A stretch of DNA of 64,000 bases, taken from the NCBI RefSeq assembly GCF_050624435.1, contig NC_134531.1:250122812-250186811 (forward strand). The letters run 5' to 3'. The notes below the pieces were generated by a model. It saw only the letters and a list, made by a program, of their open reading frames with translations. It made no database searches and was not told the DNA's origin. Both the position numbers and the translations under genes were made by a program. Shown here in pieces: positions 1 through 10,574 of this stretch. The DNA is from Tenrec ecaudatus. Its lineage: Eukaryota > Chordata > Mammalia > Afrosoricida > Tenrecidae. Position 1 is the stretch's first letter. Every line of letters begins with the position of its first letter.

Positions 1-31
1 CTCATCTGTTTCACATATCATTTAAGCATCC

Positions 32-223
32 TTATTTCTTAAACAGTTGGTGTCTTACTATAAAGAAAGGTGCAGCAAATCCAGACCCAAAGTACATGGT
101 CATCATAACCAGTAACGGCCACTTGTTTTCCACCGAAAATGGCAAATTCTTCCCAGGGCCCTCCTCATAGTGGCTCCTCTGGACCACAGAGGTGGTGAAC
201 CTCCGCACGCTCTGCCCCAACAT
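32..223 (-). pseudogene. COX7C: COX7C retrocopy, intact 63-codon frame
   Basis: The minus strand encodes a 63-residue protein starting [14 protein letters not shown] and ending VRHQLFKK. I recognise it as cytochrome c oxidase subunit 7C, a small single-pass subunit of mitochondrial complex IV. The N-terminal presequence is present, followed by the conserved stretch [19 protein letters not shown] and one hydrophobic membrane span. Length equals the usual precursor. The parent gene is split by introns, whereas here the frame is continuous, so this is a retrocopy. Several substitutions fall in the membrane span ([16 protein letters not shown]), more than expected for such a conserved protein. 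The frame stays open upstream of the ATG to about position 469, but that extension resembles nothing I know. The poly(A) end would lie left of base 1. Function is unlikely but not excluded, since no stop or frameshift is present. Confidence 0.9.
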
Positions 224-469
224 GGCGCTGTTGGAGGCTCCAGGAAACTCCTCGCAGAGAGGGACCACAGGAAAAATAGCAGTAGCAGTTCCTGCTCGCG
301 ACCTTGTTCCCCGGTGCGCAGGGTCCAAAAGGGCTTTCTCGGTTCTTAACCTGCCTTTTCCTCTCCCAAGCACAACTTTAATGTTTCCATGAGCGTCCGT
401 GGCTATGATAAAGAATACGTGTTTATGGGAAGTAATCAGGGCCTGGGTCTTCCATATACCAGCTGCCAA

Positions 470-1610
470 AGACTCTTTACAGATAGGTACTGTTAGGCCC
501 TTATGTTTTACTTACCTATTGCTGCTTAGTGACTTTCAATCCCACTCAGTGTATTATTTGCTCACAATTCTGTAATTTGAGGAAGGCTTGGCCAAGGCAG
601 ATCATCTCTACTCCACATGGCATTGGCCAAAGCTGCTCAAGCAGTGAGACGGGCAAGATGGGTTTGCTTTGGTTCCTAGGTCTAGGGCCTGGGTTCTTGC
701 TGTTGCATTGGCTCCCCAATTTTCCTCCATGTGATCGTATCATGTGCTTACCTTTAGCTTCCTCACAGCAGGGTGATTTTCAAGATAGATTTTTTTGTCA
801 GGATAGTTGGGATGACGGCCCATTGACAAAATCCCTTAAAGGGATTAAATTGAATACACAATTTTCTATGTGACTGCCGAATATCCCCCAGAGCACACAA
901 GTTGAAGCCACAGGACTTTCTCCCTGAGAGAGGTTCCTTATAGCTTTTGATTGTCTTCTAAGTCCCTTTTCCTTTTCCACATAATGTCTGGGTTGCTTTA
1001 TCAATCGTCTTCCTTCTTTTTATGTGGCACTATCTCTGGCTGTTTAGTCCAAGCCAATGAAGCTCCTTCCCAAACTTACTGGGTTTCCCTTGCATTGGAT
1101 TACATGATGCACTCCATTTTATGAAAGCCATGTCCCCACATCTCTTTGAAATGGATCCCTGTCTGTTTTAGGCTGCAATTCAGCCTATTTAGGCTGTAGC
1201 ACAGCCCCCTGAAGACTCTTAGAAAACCTTTTGCGTACAAGGCACTGCATTACATTCTTTTGTGATCTTAGTACAGGGCATTATAGCTATCTCCTTGATC
1301 TGATCCAACACAGAAGCCATGCTTTCTTGGCAGTCCAGAGGCCGTTCCTATTATGGGACATTATTTTTTGGCAAGAAAGACTTGGGGTTGAAATATAGGC
1401 TTATATTTAAGTTCAGCAAGTCCCTGCTCCTTCATATTTCATATTTTCTGCTAAAAAACACACAACTAAACCCCAAACAGAAGTAGCTTCTTTAGCTTTT
1501 CTTTATCCTTCTGTAGTTTATTATTATTTTTCTGTTGTCTAAATTGTTAATGACGCTGAGAGTTCAGATTCTAGATAAAGCAGAAGAATGGCACTGCCGC
1601 CCAAAATAGT
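470..1610. other. Non-genic stretch, old unclassified repeat likely
   Basis: No convincing coding frame. The part from about 510 to 800 reads like an ancient mammalian interspersed repeat (a 'gctgcttagtgact' block, then 'ttgctcacaattctg'), but I could not place the family. The rest looks like ordinary unique DNA. Confidence 0.35.
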
Positions 1611-1654
1611 TGTTCTTGGTGTTAGTTGGTGTCCAATCAATTCCAGCCCATCCA

Positions 1655-1832
1655 CTCACTTACTGCCATTGAGTCAATTCTGACTCATGGCAATGGAGTA
1701 TAATTGCCCTGGTAGGTTTCTGAGACTATATATCTGTACAGTAGAAAGCCTCAGCTTTCTCTCTCAGAGCAGCTGGTAGTTTTGAACTACTGACCTTATG
1801 GCTAGCAGGACAATATGTCACCAGGGATCCTT
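1655..1832 (-). repeat. AfroSINE
   Basis: Reverse-complement AfroSINE: the tail block (actgccattgagtcaattc) comes first, then the middle block with 'gtttctgagac', and the head ends near 'gtcaccagggatcc'. It is clearly diverged. Confidence 0.85.
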
Positions 1833-1833
1833 T

Positions 1834-1960
1834 TCAGGACTGTGCCCTTCAGAAACAGATTGCCAGGCCTGCTTTCCTAGGAACCTGTGGGTAGGTTTGA
1901 AGCATCAACCTTTTGGTTAATATGCAAGTGCTTAACAAATGGGCTTTGTCCTGGTTTGGA
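1834..1960 (-). repeat. AfroSINE, second variant, partial
   Basis: Directly abuts the previous copy. It has the variant middle 'agattgccaggcctgctttcct' region and a degenerate head ending 'gcttaacaaatgggc'. This is the type whose complement reads 'cctgggtggcgcaaacggtt' in fresh copies. Confidence 0.6.
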
Positions 1961-2108
1961 AAACCTAAGTCACTGGTCTTTTGCCTAAAGAGTCACTTTC
2001 AATGGCCCTGGCTTGTTTCATGGAAAGGACCAGTTCAAGGGGGTCTCGGACAGATGGTGGGGTAGGATCCTTATTTAGTAGGACCATCTTGGGTAGGGCA
2101 GAGGGGCA

Positions 2109-2132
2109 GTGTGTGGTGTGTGTGTGTGTGTA
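2109..2132. repeat. (GT)n microsatellite
   Basis: Short GT run inside otherwise unique DNA. Confidence 0.9.
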
Positions 2133-2324
2133 TTCTGCATATTTAAAAATTGGCCCCCCAGAGACTCAGATGAAAAACACTGGCCCCAATTGTCCTCTGC
2201 CTCTCTTGTTGCTGCCTTTTTGGGACTTTTCTGGCTTTTAGCAGCCCTAGAGGCCCCTCCTATCTAGGCAGGAAAAGGCTAGAGAGTGATAACAGCTAAT
2301 CACTTCCAAGGGCAATTGCTCTCA

Positions 2325-2353
2325 GAAAGAAAAAAAAGAGAGAGAGAGAGAGA
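2325..2353. repeat. A-rich / (GA)n microsatellite
   Basis: An A-rich run passes into about ten GA units. Confidence 0.85.
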
Positions 2354-2524
2354 TCATAAGAAAAATAAAAGTGATTTAACTCCAACGAATAGTGTCTCCT
2401 GGAAGAGTACTACACTTTGTCACTGCAATGGAAGTCATATATGAACGTGCGTGTGTGCGTGTCTGAAACCCCTCACATCAGCCTCTTCTCCTGCTTTTGT
2501 GTAAATTGGACTTTAAACACATTC

Positions 2525-2690
2525 CCTAGGAGGGGTTTGAATGTCTCTGTGTATGGAAGCTTCTTGAGGGAAGGGGGATTTTTATCTCTTTTGTTCAGTG
2601 AGAGAGTCCCAAGGTCTGGCACTTTATAAGTAAGCAGCAAGCTGGTTGAATGAATGAGTGAGTGAGTGAGTGAGTGAGTGAGTGAGGTAA
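2525..2690 (+). repeat. L2 3' end with expanded (AGTG)n tail
   Basis: The block 'cttcttgagggaaggggg' followed by 'ggtctggcactttataagta' and 'gttgaatgaatgag' is the diagnostic 3' end of the ancient LINE L2. Its terminal TGAA-type tail has turned into about nine AGTG units (2652-2686). Confidence 0.75.
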
Positions 2691-3440
2691 AGAAGCCTTC
2701 TGCAGCCTTCCAGGTCAAGACTGCCCCCTCAGAAGCCTGGCTCTTGTCTAAAGTGAGGTACACCTCTCCCCATCCCCATTTCATGCTTCCCCGTGGTCTG
2801 CCTGGAATTGAGCTAAAAAATTATTTTTCATACACGCCGTCCTCATTATAACATTATCCCTCAGAGCAAAACTCTCTGACCACCCTGAAGACCTGTATTT
2901 AATGAGAGTAAAGGTGATTTAATAGAGTGGAGAGTGAAGCATAAAGCAGACAACCCTGCTAGAACAGCAGAGTAGGCTGTCCCTCCAAGGGGAAAGGGGC
3001 AAAAAGGGAAAAGAAAAGAAAAATGGGGCGGGGGGACCCAACCTCTCAGTCTCTTAATAGGCTGAAATAAGAAGTCCTTTTGGTCAGCTCCATCAGAAGA
3101 CAAACCTGAAAGGGGCTCAGCCCAGCCCCTTCCCCTCTCCGCCAGCGCGTAACTGACTTGCCATGCATTTACCTTGGAGCTGATTATGTGATGAATTGAG
3201 GCAGACAGGGGGAGTTTATTGACATTTGGTCTCCCTTAACACATTTTGTTACAGCCAGACATCAGGGACTGAGCTGCGGGATATTTAAGAATTTGGAAGA
3301 GTTCTCAAGGAATGGGACACATTTATCAAAACCAGGGTGATATTAGAAAGCAGGGTTGCTGTTACACTTGGGTCAGTTACTTGATTTAAAAAGTAATGAT
3401 AATGCATCCCCTTGATGGATTTTGCACTTGGGCAAATAGT
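2691..3440. other. Unique non-genic sequence
   Basis: No repeat family recognised. The part from 3140 to 3330 (homeobox-like 'gattatgtgatgaattgagg', low CpG, no repeat features) is the only stretch that looks like a possible conserved non-coding element, on appearance alone. Confidence 0.3.
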
Positions 3441-3544
3441 GAGCAGGTCTGCTGGACCACCGTGGGCCGAGAATTCACACCTAACAACCCCTTTAGTCTC
3501 TGAAGAAAACTGTGGCTGCTAGGTCACACTTGGAACCCAGGTAA

Positions 3545-3745
3545 GGTATTGGTTAAGCACTTCACTGTCAACCAGAAGAGCAGTGTGTGGAATCCACCAG
3601 CTATCCCGATTGAGAAAGATGTGACCATGTGCTGCCACAAAGATTACAGCCTTGGAAACCTTCCAGAAGGTTCTTCCCTGGCCTATAGGGTTGCTCTATT
3701 CAGAATTGACTTGACTTCCATGGCATTGAGCAGTTTTGAGTTTTG
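3545..3745 (+). repeat. AfroSINE
   Basis: Plus-strand copy: head 'ttaagcacttcactgtcaac', middle 'gattacagccttggaaacc', tail 'cctatagggttgctctattc' and 'ccatggcattgagcagtttt'. Nearly full length. Confidence 0.8.
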
Positions 3746-3754
3746 AATGGCTGA

Positions 3755-3880
3755 ATTGGAAACTTCAGGATTGGAGGAAGACTTGAGAACAGCCTGAGAT
3801 ATGCAGGCGACTTACCTTGCTTGCTGCAAGGGAAGAGGATTTGAAGCACTTACTGATGAAGTTCAAAGATGATAGTCTTC
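3755..3880 (+). mobile_element. RTE (BovB-like) LINE, part 1 of a copy split by L1
   Basis: Matches the RTE region just after the YADD box ('ggaggaagacttgagaac', 'gacttaccttgcttgctg', 'gaagaggatttgaagcac'). It stops at the L1 insertion; the same RTE resumes at 6584 in register. Positions 3865-3880 (AAAGATGATAGTCTTC) form the left target duplication. Confidence 0.85.
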
Positions 3881-6583
3881 TATGAGGCACATAGCAGCAT
3901 GGGAAGACCTGGAGAAAATCATGCTAAGCGAAGTAAGTCAGGCACAAAAGGACAAGTACAATATGAGCCCACTGAGGTAAGTATTAAAAAAAAAATCAAA
4001 AGTGGCATAGGGGAAAAAGCTACTGTATACAAACATTTTTGGGGTGAAGACTGTGTAGTATGGCAGAGACCAGACCAAAACCAGGGATGCACATGGTAGA
4101 CAATGGTGGAGGAGGTGGGGAAAGGAAAACAAAAGGATGAATATAAGGAAGAAAAGGGAAGTGGGGGCATGGGGCACTAACCCACCCAAGGGGAGGGTAT
4201 TGTTTATATCTCCACAGGGAAAGTGGGACCAGACTTCAACCCAGTGCCGCAAGGTGTGAATGCAACATCCCGGCGTGGAGTGAGGAACCAGTGGAGAGTT
4301 CTGGGAGGCTGGCCCCAGCACCAAAAATTAAGTGGATTCCTGCCCCTCCCCCGAGAAGAATTTGTTTCAAAGGACGACATTGATTCTGCAGCTCCAGGAG
4401 ATGGACATATCTGATCAGAGCACCCGGGAGCAGATGAAGGGGGAGGAGGAGAGAGTGGAGCACAGCCTGGCCCACCAGGCCGTGAGGATGATGTTCCTGA
4501 GTAGAGCAGCCAATCTACAGAGAGAACAACATGACTGGCCCCACTATGAGACATGATGCCCCTCAGTGTCCAAGGACGATACAGGTGACTGCACCGGAGA
4601 CACAGTGTGGGAATTGCACCTGACCTGATCCCACCATACCGAGGCAAAGCACTGGGGGAGTGCAGCGGAACAGCAAGGGAATGGGAGTGGCAAGGTCCCC
4701 AGGGAATGCTGAAAGTCGACTTTGGGGCCAGGGCGTGGTGCCCCAACAGACTGGACTGGAAAACACTCCTAAGGGCCAACAAACGATCCTTGAACTAACT
4801 ACAAGCTTTCCTTTCTTGATGTGTTTTGTTCTGTTCTTTCTCAGTGGTTTGTTTTTGTTGTTTTGTTGTCTGGTTGTATACTGTTGCTTTGTTTTCCTCT
4901 GTCTTGTTTTCATGCATATTATTGTCTCCACAGGTCGGTCTAAATAAGACAGACTGGATGAACTATCTGGAGGAAAAACATGGGACCGACAGTTCCGGGG
5001 TGGACTTGGGATAGGTAGAAATGGGGGGGGGGGAGTAAGGAGATGGTGTTAACAAACACAGGGACAAGGGAACAACATGGGACCCAAAATGGTAGTGAGG
5101 GGGGAGTGACAGGCCTGGTAGGGAATGATCAAAGGTAAGGTTATGTAAAGAAGAGGTATAGCTGTAACCTAGGAGGGGACGGAGCATGATAGTAGGGCAG
5201 GAGGAAAGTCAAGGGAGATGGAAGAAAGACCTAGGGGTCAAAGGGCATTTATAGAGGTCTAGACAAAGACATGTACATACAAATATATATATGAGGATGG
5301 GGAAATAGATCTATGTGTCTATATTTATAGGTTTAGTATTAAGATGGTGGAAGGACTTTGGGCCTCTACTCAAGCACTCCCTCACTGCATGAATATTTTC
5401 TTTTATTAAATTGGAACTCTACCAGGCTCATCCTCCCGACACAACTGCTGAAGCCAAAGCGGGTGAACAAGTAAATGTGGTAAAGAAAGCTGATGGTGCC
5501 CGGCTGTCAAAAGAGATAGTGTCTAGGGTCTTAAAGGCTTGAAGATAAACAAGTGGCCATCTAGCTCAGAAACAACAAAGCCAACATGGAAGAACACACC
5601 AGCCTGTGTAATCACGTGGTCCCAAAGGGATCCGTTATCAGGCATCAAATAAAAAAAATCATATCATTGGCTGCACACCTCCATGATACAATCGCCGAAG
5701 ACAAACGGGTGCATAAGCAAATGTGGTGAAGAAAGCCGATGGTGCCTGGCTATCAAAAGTGATAGTGTCTGGGGTCTTAAAGGCTTGAAAGTGAACAAGC
5801 AGCCATCTAGCTCAGAAGCAATAAAGCCCACATGGAAGAAGCACACCAACCTGTGCGATCACGAGGTGCCACAGAGACCAGGTATAAGGCATCATGCAAA
5901 AATAATTTATATATATATATACCATAGTGAATGAAGGGGGAAGTGCAGAGTTGAGACCCAAAGCCCATTTGTCGGCCACTGGAGATCCCCTCATAGAGGG
6001 GTTTAGGAGAGGAGATGGGTCAGTCAGGGTGCGATGTAGTACCGATGAAGAACACAGCTTTCCTCCAGATCCTGGATGCTTCCTCCCCCCAACTACCATG
6101 ATCCGAATTCTACCTTGCGGGACTGGATGGGGCAGAGGTTGTGCACTGGTGCATGTGGGAGCTGGAGGCAAGGGGAGTCCGGGGTGAATGATGTCTTCAG
6201 GACCAGGGGTGTGAGGGGCGATACTGGGAGAGTAGCGGGTGAGTGGGTTAGAAAGGGGGAACTGATTACAAGGATACACATGTGACCTCCTCCCTGGGAG
6301 ACGGACAGCAGGGAAGGCGGGGAAGGGAGACTCCGGATAGGGCAAGATATGACAAAATAACAATCTATAAATTATCAAGGGCTCATGAGGGAGGGGGGAG
6401 GAGGGAGGGAGGGGGAAATAAAGAAGACCTGATGCAAAGGGCTTAAGTGGAGAGCAAATGCTTTGAAAATGATTAGGACAAAGAATGTACGGATGTGCTT
6501 TATACAACTGATGTATGTAAATGTATGGATAGTGATAAGAGTTGTATGAGCCCCTAATAACATGTAAAAAAAAGAAAGAAAGA
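3881..6583 (+). mobile_element. 5'-truncated L1 (ORF2 end plus 3'UTR)
   Basis: Begins in the last roughly 90 nt of ORF2, whose stop lies in 'ccactgaggtaag', then carries the long 3'UTR also seen at 33531-36273. Both tandem halves of the internal duplication (about 5440-5640 and 5690-5890) are present. A short TA run follows at about 5907-5925, then the polypurine G-rich block (6388-6416), a single polyadenylation tail and an A/GAAA tail. It lies in an RTE and is flanked by a 16-bp duplication (3865-3880, 6584-6599) with two mismatches. Confidence 0.93.
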
Positions 6584-7262
6584 AAAGATGGTAATCTTCA
6601 GTAAGGATTACAACTCGAGATTAAGAGAACAAGAGTCCTCACCACTGGACCAATAAGCAACATGATAAACAGAGAAAAGATTGAAATGGTGAAGCATTTC
6701 ATGTTACTTGGACCCATCCACAACCAAGGCTCATAGAAACATCTGTCAAGAAATCACTGGATAAATTGCATTGGGTGAATTTACTGCAAAAGGCCTATTA
6801 AATTTTTTTTTTCAAAAAACAATGTGACTTTGTCACCTTAAGAACTCAGGAGCATCTTGACCCAAGGCATGATTATTTTCATGTGGAAGCTGGAAAATGC
6901 ATAAGGAAGTCCCACGAGAAGAACTGATGCATTTGAAATATGGTCCTGGTGAGGAATATTGAATACACCAAGGAACTTCTAGGAGAACAAACAAATCTAT
7001 GTTGGAAGAACTACAGTCAGATTGATTCTTAGAAGCGAGGATGGTGACACTTGATTTCATGTACTTTGGGTGTTATCCGGAGGGACCAGTCCCTGGAGAA
7101 GGGCAGCATGCTTGGTCAAGGCAAAAGGAGGACAAACCTCCAAAAGATGGGTTGACACAGTGGCTCAAATATAGGAATGGCTGTGAGAAATGCGCAGGGC
7201 AGCGTGATGTTTTCTTCTGCTGTACATAGAGTGGCATTAAGTTGGAATCAATTTGATGGCAC
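6584..7262 (+). mobile_element. RTE (BovB-like) LINE, part 2 to 3' end
   Basis: Continues the copy that starts at 3755: the coding tail with 'cactggaccaataagcaaca' and 'cagtccctggagaagggcag', then the RTE terminus 'gttggaatcaatttgatggc'. Many stops and frameshifts; no usable frame. Confidence 0.85.
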
Positions 7263-7264
7263 CT

Positions 7265-7465
7265 GGTTATGCAATGGACTAATGGCAAGATCAACCATTC
7301 AAAATCACCAGCCACTCCTCAAGAGAAAGATGAGGCTTTTTTTTTTACTCCCGTAAAGAGTCACAGTGTGAGAAACTCACAGGGGGAATTCTACCCTGTC
7401 ATATAGGGTCACTGTGAATCGGCATCGACTCTACGGACGTGAACGGCAACAACAACAACAAAAAA
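7265..7465 (+). repeat. AfroSINE
   Basis: Plus-strand copy ending in 'gaatcggcatcgactctacg' and an (AAC)n tail at about 7447-7462. Such a tail is typical of RTE-driven retroposition. Confidence 0.85.
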
Positions 7466-7874
7466 AAAACGCACTAATGGTGGCTGGGTACATGCGCAGA
7501 CACCCATCCACTCGCACTGGAGCTAAGTTAGTGGTTTCAGCAGGAAGCTTACCTCGGTGGTTTCCAGAACTCCCCTGGGCTTAACCAATTTACACCAGGT
7601 CCTTCAAATATCCCTGGTACCCCGGGCATCTTTCATTTCCCAGAGTTGGTTGCATGACTTAAGGCTTGATGATCATGGGGCCACATGAAGGACGCCTATG
7701 TGCTCCAACCACTGCGTTCCTAGAGTGCTGTGGACCATTGCCTTCAAGTCAGCCAGCTCCTGACTCATGCAGCTCCATGCGCTACAGAACTCAATGCCCA
7801 CTGGTCCTGCCCCATTCCTTTGGTGGGTTGTAGATTTGACCCCTTGTCAGCTGGGGGGGGGGAGTTCAGTGGCT
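7466..7874. other. Unique non-genic sequence
   Basis: No coding potential or repeat family recognised, apart from a G9 run at about 7853-7861. Confidence 0.4.
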
Positions 7875-8080
7875 GATGTCTGGAAGGAGGTCACCATGCC
7901 TTTCCTCCTTGTCTGTCTGTAGGCTGAAAATATTGCTGAAATCTGTTCAGCATCATAGCAATATGCCAGCCTCCACTAGCAGATAGGTGGTAGCTGTAAC
8001 AGGAGGCGCACTGGCCAAGAATCAAACCCAAATTTCCTACATGACTAGTGAGAATTCTGCCATGGAGCCACCATTTCCTC
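7875..8080 (-). repeat. tRNA-Gly-headed SINE
   Basis: Read on the minus strand, 8080 to about 8000 gives a tRNA-Gly(GCC)-like head with recognisable A box ('ggtggctccatggcagaatt') and B box ('gggtttgattcttgg'). A body shared with the copy at 41240-41404 follows ('ctgttcagcatcatagcaa'). Confidence 0.75.
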
Positions 8081-8916
8081 TCTTCTGGTTTCTAGTGTTT
8101 ATATAATACAAGATCTCAGTGCCTTCTAACAAGCAGTAAGTAAGACTGCACCACGAGTCACCTCTACTTAGCTCTCCCCCAAATTTTTCCACATGAATTA
8201 TTCAGTGTATGACAGCTTCAATATGTCTCTCTTTTTAAAAATTGCTGGGTGAACTTAAAACAGCACAAGGAAGTGCCAGCAAAGCAAAATGATACCCACC
8301 TGGTTATTTATCTTAAGAGAACAAAAGTCGTGAATGCATTCACTCAGGTGAAAATATCATTCATGGAAAGAAGTGCCTAATGGTCACCAGGACCCATGGT
8401 TAATACAGGCTTGGCCATCGGATTCCAATCCATCAGACCCAGCTATAAATCACTTATAGGTCTGGGTAATAAAAAGCAAATATAAATTTTCAAAAAGTTT
8501 AACGTTGCATGGGATATAAAGAGAATGCATAACAACCTCAGGCATAAATATGTCTCAAGACAAACTCATTGTGTACATCCAGATTACATAATGGCTCTTG
8601 CTGAAACACATTTCCCACTAGACCCTACCCCAAGCCAGTAAAAGCCAGAAATTCTACAGTAAACTGTGGTGGATTCTACTACTCTGAAATGGGAGCTGTG
8701 TCTCTAGTCCTAATTTGGAGCTGTTCATACTGAGAACTCACCAATACCCTTTTGCAGTGACAACAGTCCAGATAAGAATAAGGAAATCTGGTTGACAGTC
8801 AGAATATAGGAGCACTGGAACCTCAAAATGCTTCTAGGGGAGCATGGCCAAATGGGCTTCCATTTCTACACCCCTGGCAGGAGGAGGCTGATCAGGAAAG
8901 TAATGGTTTCTAAGGC
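8081..8916. other. Unique non-genic sequence
   Basis: AT-rich, without recognisable repeats or frames. No feature seen. Confidence 0.4.
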
Positions 8917-9262
8917 AGTATTTCTTAAACTTTCACATGCATGCACATACCCAGGTTCCTGGAAATTGGGGTGTGGGGCAGATTCTGATTTTGTGGGTTC
9001 AGGGTGGGGCCTGGGATCCTGCAGTTCTAGAGGCCCTGGTACTCTTGGGCTGTTAGCCACAAGGTCGGTAGTCCTAAACCACCAGCCACTCCTTGGGAGA
9101 AATATGAGACTGTCGACTCCTGTCAAGAGTGACAGTCTGGGAATCCCACAGAGGCAGTTCTAGCCTGTCCTATAGGGTCACTGTGAGTCAGCATCAACTC
9201 GATGGCATTAGCATGGAACAAGCTGGTTCCTTGACCTATTGAACTTTGAGTGGCAAAGTTCC
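8917..9262 (+). repeat. Charlie-type hAT MITE, split by an AfroSINE
   Basis: 8917-9021 matches the old mammalian MER1-group pattern ('gtatttcttaaactttcaca', 'gattctgattttgtggg', 'ggtggggcctgggatcctgc'). 9207-9262 supplies its other end ('caagctggttccttgacc', 'gaactttgagtggcaaag'). The AfroSINE between them is therefore the younger insertion. Confidence 0.6.
9022..9206 (+). repeat. AfroSINE inside hAT MITE
   Basis: Head 'ggccctggtactcttgggct', tail 'cctatagggtcactgtgagt' and 'catcaactcgatggcattag'. Full length or nearly so. Confidence 0.9.
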
Positions 9263-9289
9263 AAGGGGCTTCCCGGGTGTGATGGCCAA

Positions 9290-9465
9290 AGGCAGTGGTG
9301 TTCATCCTTGGTCATACTTTGGAATCCCTTAGGAGCTTTCAAGCCTCCCATTGGCCTGGCCCCATCCCAGATCAATGAAGCAAGGCTCAGTGGGAGCAGG
9401 ACTCGGGTCACGGTCAGTGCGACAGCCCCCTGGGCAATGCCAAGGTGCAGCCAGTGCAGAGTCGA
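9290..9465 (+). repeat. MER5-like hAT MITE
   Basis: Pattern 'ggcagtggtgttcatccttg', 'ggaatcccttaggagctttc', 'ggcctggccccatcccagat', typical of ancient Charlie-derived non-autonomous elements. The far end is diverged. Confidence 0.55.
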
Positions 9466-9830
9466 ACTAGTGCACGACTCCGCATGACACCATACGCTTT
9501 GGTGAAGCCAGCTGTTTGGGCGAGGTTTTCAGAGTTACCACCCATGTAGACTTGCTGGTGATAGTGCATTAAATAGAGCAGATGCAGGGCATTGCATGAA
9601 TGGCCTGTGTCATGCAAACACATCATGGGGATGTTGAGCCTGCTTGTCTGGGGGACCAAGGGTGTTGGCTCCAGCCTGAACGTTGGCAGGGTAATGGACT
9701 GACACAGAGGATACTCATTCTCTTTGTGCCAGTGCTCTAATGGGTTCTTCACAGAAGGCCAGGTCCATGGCTGCAGATGCAGATGCCCAGGGGGGCTGAG
9801 GGAGCAGGGGAAGTCCTAAATTCGAGTTGG
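9466..9830. other. Unique non-genic sequence
   Basis: Nothing recognisable. Confidence 0.35.
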
Positions 9831-9841
9831 GTGTCTGTTTA

Positions 9842-10207
9842 TTTATATGCCCTCACTGCCATCAAGTCCATTGCAACTCACAGGCCTCATCGGACAGAAT
9901 AAAATGGCACTTGTGGGTTTCTGAGACTGTAATTCTTTTTTGTAATAAACATTTTACTAGGGGCTCATACAACTCTCATCACAATCTATACATATACATA
10001 TATCAATTGTATAAAGCACATCCGCACATTCTTTGCCCTAATCATTGTCAAAGCATTTGCTCTCCACTTAAGCCCTTTGCATCAGGTCCTCTTTTTTTTT
10101 AGGGGAGTAGAAAATCTCCTCTTTCTTCAGAGGAGCAGTTGGTCATTCAAACTGCTGACTTTGAGATTAACAGCCCAACTCCTGACCACTCTTGCCACCA
10201 GAACTCC
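9842..10207 (-). repeat. AfroSINE interrupted by an L1 tail
   Basis: Reverse-complement AfroSINE whose two parts, 9842-9933 (ending 'gtttctgagactgtaattc') and 10101-10207 ('ggggagtagaaaatctcc' to 'ccaccagaactcc'), join in register once the L1 piece is removed. Confidence 0.85.
9934..10100 (-). mobile_element. Short L1 3' end, minus strand
   Basis: Only about 165 bp of the L1 3' terminus (complement of 'gggcttaagtggagagcaaa' to 'gagcccctagtaaaatg'). The T-rich ends could be a shared TCTTTTTT-type duplication. Single-tail form. Confidence 0.9.
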
Positions 10208-10360
10208 ATGTATATACACAAGTATGTATTTCCTTACCCCAAGGAACTCCACATTTTCAAATCATTCTTGACACTCGTGGCCTTCTTTTCCTTTATAGCC
10301 CTGCCTTTGGTTGAAACACAGATATAAGAGAAATGTTTATCTACTTATAGGGCTACAAAA

Positions 10361-10572
10361 GGAGCCTTGGTGACATAGTGTTTACACGTTGGGCTGCTAA
10401 CAGCAAAGTCAGCAGTTTGAAACCACCATCCGCTCCGAGGGAGAAAGAAGAGTCTGTTCACTCCTATAAAGAGTTACAGTCTCAGAAACTCACAGGGACA
10501 GATCTACTCTGCCTGATAGGGTCACTATGAGTCAGCATCGCCTACCTGGCAGTGAGGTAGATTTTGGTTTCA
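10361..10572 (+). repeat. AfroSINE
   Basis: One of the better preserved copies: 'ggagccttggtgacatagtg', 'gggctgctaacagcaaagtc', 'gggtcactatgagtcagcat', then a 'ttttggttt' tail. Confidence 0.93.
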
Positions 10573-10574
10573 TA

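Noticed and set aside
32-469. N-terminal extension giving a 145-residue protein upstream of COX7C
   Set aside because: The extra 82 residues resemble nothing. The natural COX7C start at 223 fits the usual precursor length, and the upstream openness is probably chance.
4204-4782. Minus-strand 192-codon frame, with relatives at 33761-34075 and near 62000
   Set aside because: Part of the GC-richer L1 3'UTR block. It is not kept open in all copies and has no known domain.
5812-6507. Minus-strand open frame of 231 codons, with similar ones at 35410-36009, 43433-44644 (403 codons) and 51739-52323
   Set aside because: All lie in the L1 3'UTR antisense or cross an L1 boundary. They recur only because the repeat recurs, and they contain low-complexity microsatellite translation.
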